Origin: Typhlomys cinereus
Lineage: Eukaryota; Chordata; Mammalia; Rodentia; Platacanthomyidae
DNA length: 64,000 nt
Reading direction: 5' to 3'
Assembly: GCA_023101885.1 (NCBI GenBank)
Contig: JALPQD010000206.1
Coordinates: 1,329,607-1,393,606 of the forward strand
Shown: positions 61,906 through 64,000 of the stretch, one piece after another
How positions within the stretch are numbered: position 1 is the stretch's first letter
Layout of the letters: each line of letters opens with the position of its first letter
The notes under the pieces: model-generated
Databases searched by the model: none
What the model saw: only the letters and a program-made list of their open reading frames with translations
What the model was told of the DNA's origin: nothing
Made by a program: the position numbers and the translations under genes

Positions 61906-63797
61906 TAAGATGGTTCCAAACAGAAATGAGAATTTTAGGAAGGTCCTAAAATAAAGAGAGGACATTGGTCTTTTTTTTTTTTTTGTGGAACTGCAGATTG
62001 CTCATCCTGACAGTGTGGAGTGAAGGGACAGAGGTGACAATTGATTGAGGAGAGGTGAGGGAGGCAGAGCACAAGGTCTTGGAGGGCACTGTGGGGAGCA
62101 GAGCCCTCAGGTAATTGGAAGGCATTGAGCACACTCTGTTTCTGCAAAATTCCTGTTGCAAATTTTTGAGGGTGTTTCCCAAGAAAGAAGACTGGTGGAA
62201 AAAAGCCAATTTTCTACAATTTGCTCACAGCTCTTTGAGAGGTGATTGCTGTCTATATGGCCTATGAAATGCCCACCAGGATGAAAAAACAAGCATTAAA
62301 AAGTATCCAAACTCTGCTTTGGTGACTTTTTTTTTAAATTAGAAGGGTCACCTCTAACTCAAAATTACTCAGCTTTTACCCCAAGTGCAAGAAACATCCT
62401 CTGAATGTGGACCAACCTTGACCAGCAGGCGGCTGAGTCTGGCATCCTGAGGTAGAGTCTCCTTCTCCTGGACCTTCCCTCTCACAGACTACCAGCCTGA
62501 GAGTCACTCTGTGCACATCTTGTCCAGGCTCTGACATCAGTGAGTCTTTGTGGCCAGCATGGACCTGATTACTCATGCGCTTTTATCCCCCCTCATCTGT
62601 GAAACTTTGACAATTACAGCTTACATGCTGAAAATTTACGATGGTTCTTCAGGGGGCTAGTGAGAAGATTGATTTACAAAGAGAAGGCTTGATATAGCTT
62701 ATGCATAGCATGCCATGTAGGGTTTGGAATGATCTGTCCCTTGCAGGAGAATTGGAAACTTGCTCTGGGCTGAGGTGTCTGGGAGCAAAAATCTGAATTC
62801 AAGGCACTGGCTCTGTGATAGAGGCAGGTGTAGCACACCACAGACTTGTGGCATTGCAAATGACTGTCCCCTGGATAAAATTTCTGACTAATTTTTTTTG
62901 GGAATGGAGGACGTGGGATTTCCTCAGGGACCCTGATGATATTGTAGGAAAGACATTGTAGGAGAGACATACAGCAATAACAAGCTTCTGTGGCATCCCA
63001 ATCTGCATCCTTGTAGCCTGTGTTGATGTTTCTGCAGAGAAAAGCTGAGGAATGTTGCCACTTCTCAGGAAACTGAGGAAGGGTCTTAGCATAAAGATCT
63101 CTGGGTTCCTTGTCTTTATGCCTGCCTAAGCCAAGGGAACCACACCAGGCTCTGTGCCCGGATTTTGTCCTGATTAAAAATTGATGCTGAAGAAATACCC
63201 AAATAATGAAGTGCAGTGCTCAATTATTACAGTTCTTATTTCAAAGAAGAGGCATTAACTATTCATGTCATTGTTTTATTTATAAGCATATCTTGTATGA
63301 GTTCAGGAGTTCCACCCACTTTTAGAGATTTCATCTCTTCAACATTCTTCATATTCGTTAAGTAGATAGATGAATTAAAACATCCTCATTTCTATAGTTG
63401 GTGTCTTAGGACAAACAAAGGTGCAGCAAATCCAAATCTGAAATACTCAGTCATCATAGCTAGTAACTTCCACCTACTTTCCACAGAAAATGACAAAGTC
63501 TCCCCCTGGTCTTCCTTACAATGGCTTCGTTGGACCACAGAGGTAGTGAACCTCTGGACCCTCTCCCCCAACATGGCTCTTCTGGAAGTTCTGTGAACCA
63601 CATGGAGAGGAACTGCCTGAGAGTTAGCCTGGGATATTCCAGGGCCACGTTTTTCCTCACTTTTTTTTTTTTCACTTTGTTGTTACGAACTATGCAACTG
63701 TCTGCTTGTTGGTGACACAAAGACGTTGTGGTTTCTAGACACAAAGACCCCACCATCTTGTGGTGGAGATTGACAAGTAAGATGAGAATTGTTGAAT
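61903..63797. other. Unassigned DNA
   Basis: Slightly GC-richer than most of the window. Several 60-98 codon frames overlap on the minus strand at 61935-63756, but none has a domain signature. No recognised repeat. Confidence 0.4.
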
Positions 63798-64000
63798 GGG
63801 GAGATGGCTCAAAGGTTCAAGCCTTTGCCTCGCAAGCAAAAGGACCTGAGTTTGGATCCTCAGAACCCATTTAAAAATATGAGGTGCGGGAAGATGGTAG
63901 TGGCTTGCAATTCCTGGAAGGCAGAGCCTGTGAAATCCCAGAGAAAGCAATAAGAAGGGAGAGCAATCCAGAATGATTCCTAATGTCATCCTTGAGCCTC
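63798..64000 (+). repeat. Older B2-like SINE, cut by window edge
   Basis: 'ggggagatggctcaaaggtt' (A-box region), 'ctgagtttggatcctc' (B box) and 'ggcagagcctgtgaaatccc', a block it shares with the young SINE body ('gcagagcctgtgaatccc'). More diverged than the four young copies, so it looks like an older relative. The 3' end lies near or beyond the window end. Confidence 0.65.

Noticed and set aside
61734..61965. Ser-Leu repeat proteins on the minus strand
   Set aside because: Translation of the GA dinucleotide array.

Overview
This 64 kb window is mammalian nuclear DNA. I recognise no host protein-coding gene, rRNA, functional tRNA, CRISPR array or operon-like arrangement. It reads as an AT-rich intergenic (or very large intronic) region built almost entirely from retrotransposon layers. 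The repeats point to a rodent of the mouse-related clade: an ID-type SINE, B1-like monomers, B4-like tRNA/B1 composites, MaLR-type LTRs, old Lx-like L1 3' UTRs, and L1 with tandem 5' UTR monomers. The youngest SINE (four close copies with crisp target-site duplications, TSDs) is a B2-like tRNA-derived element with a GC-rich body that I do not recognise from mouse or rat, so I do not name a species.

Layout. 0-16 kb: MaLR-type LTRs, a twin-primed L1 3' end that holds a solo LTR, three young SINEs, two more 3'-truncated L1s and an L2 relic. 17.8-21.9 kb: a 5'-truncated L1 (+) interrupted by a young SINE and two further L1 3' ends, all with matching TSDs. 22-26 kb: an unclassified LTR-like stretch, a MaLR-type LTR, a B1 and a long CTCTT microsatellite. 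27.86-34.23 kb: a complete-length but dead L1 (+), with 5' UTR monomers, ORF1 with three in-frame stops, ORF2 with frameshifts and nonsense changes but visible endonuclease, reverse transcriptase and Cys motifs, and a 3' UTR with a G-rich purine tract. 36-50 kb: a MaLR-dense block with two two-LTR proviruses on the minus strand, each carrying an L1 insertion; one of them is itself inside an older L1. 50-64 kb: mostly unique-looking AT-rich DNA with MIR/L2 relics, an older L1 3' end with a GAAA/GGAA tail, microsatellites and an edge-truncated SINE.

The elements interact mainly as a stratigraphy. L2/MIR came first, then B1/B4/MaLR and Lx-like L1s, then the young L1 families and B2-like SINEs. 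Points worth a second look are the repeated splice-donor motif in the L1 promoter monomers, re-use of one L1 endonuclease site by a SINE and then an L1, a scrambled L1 3' end consistent with template jumping over its purine tract, two possible short 3' transductions, and the young SINE family. No new multi-gene system was found. Family names rest on remembered consensus features, not on a database search.
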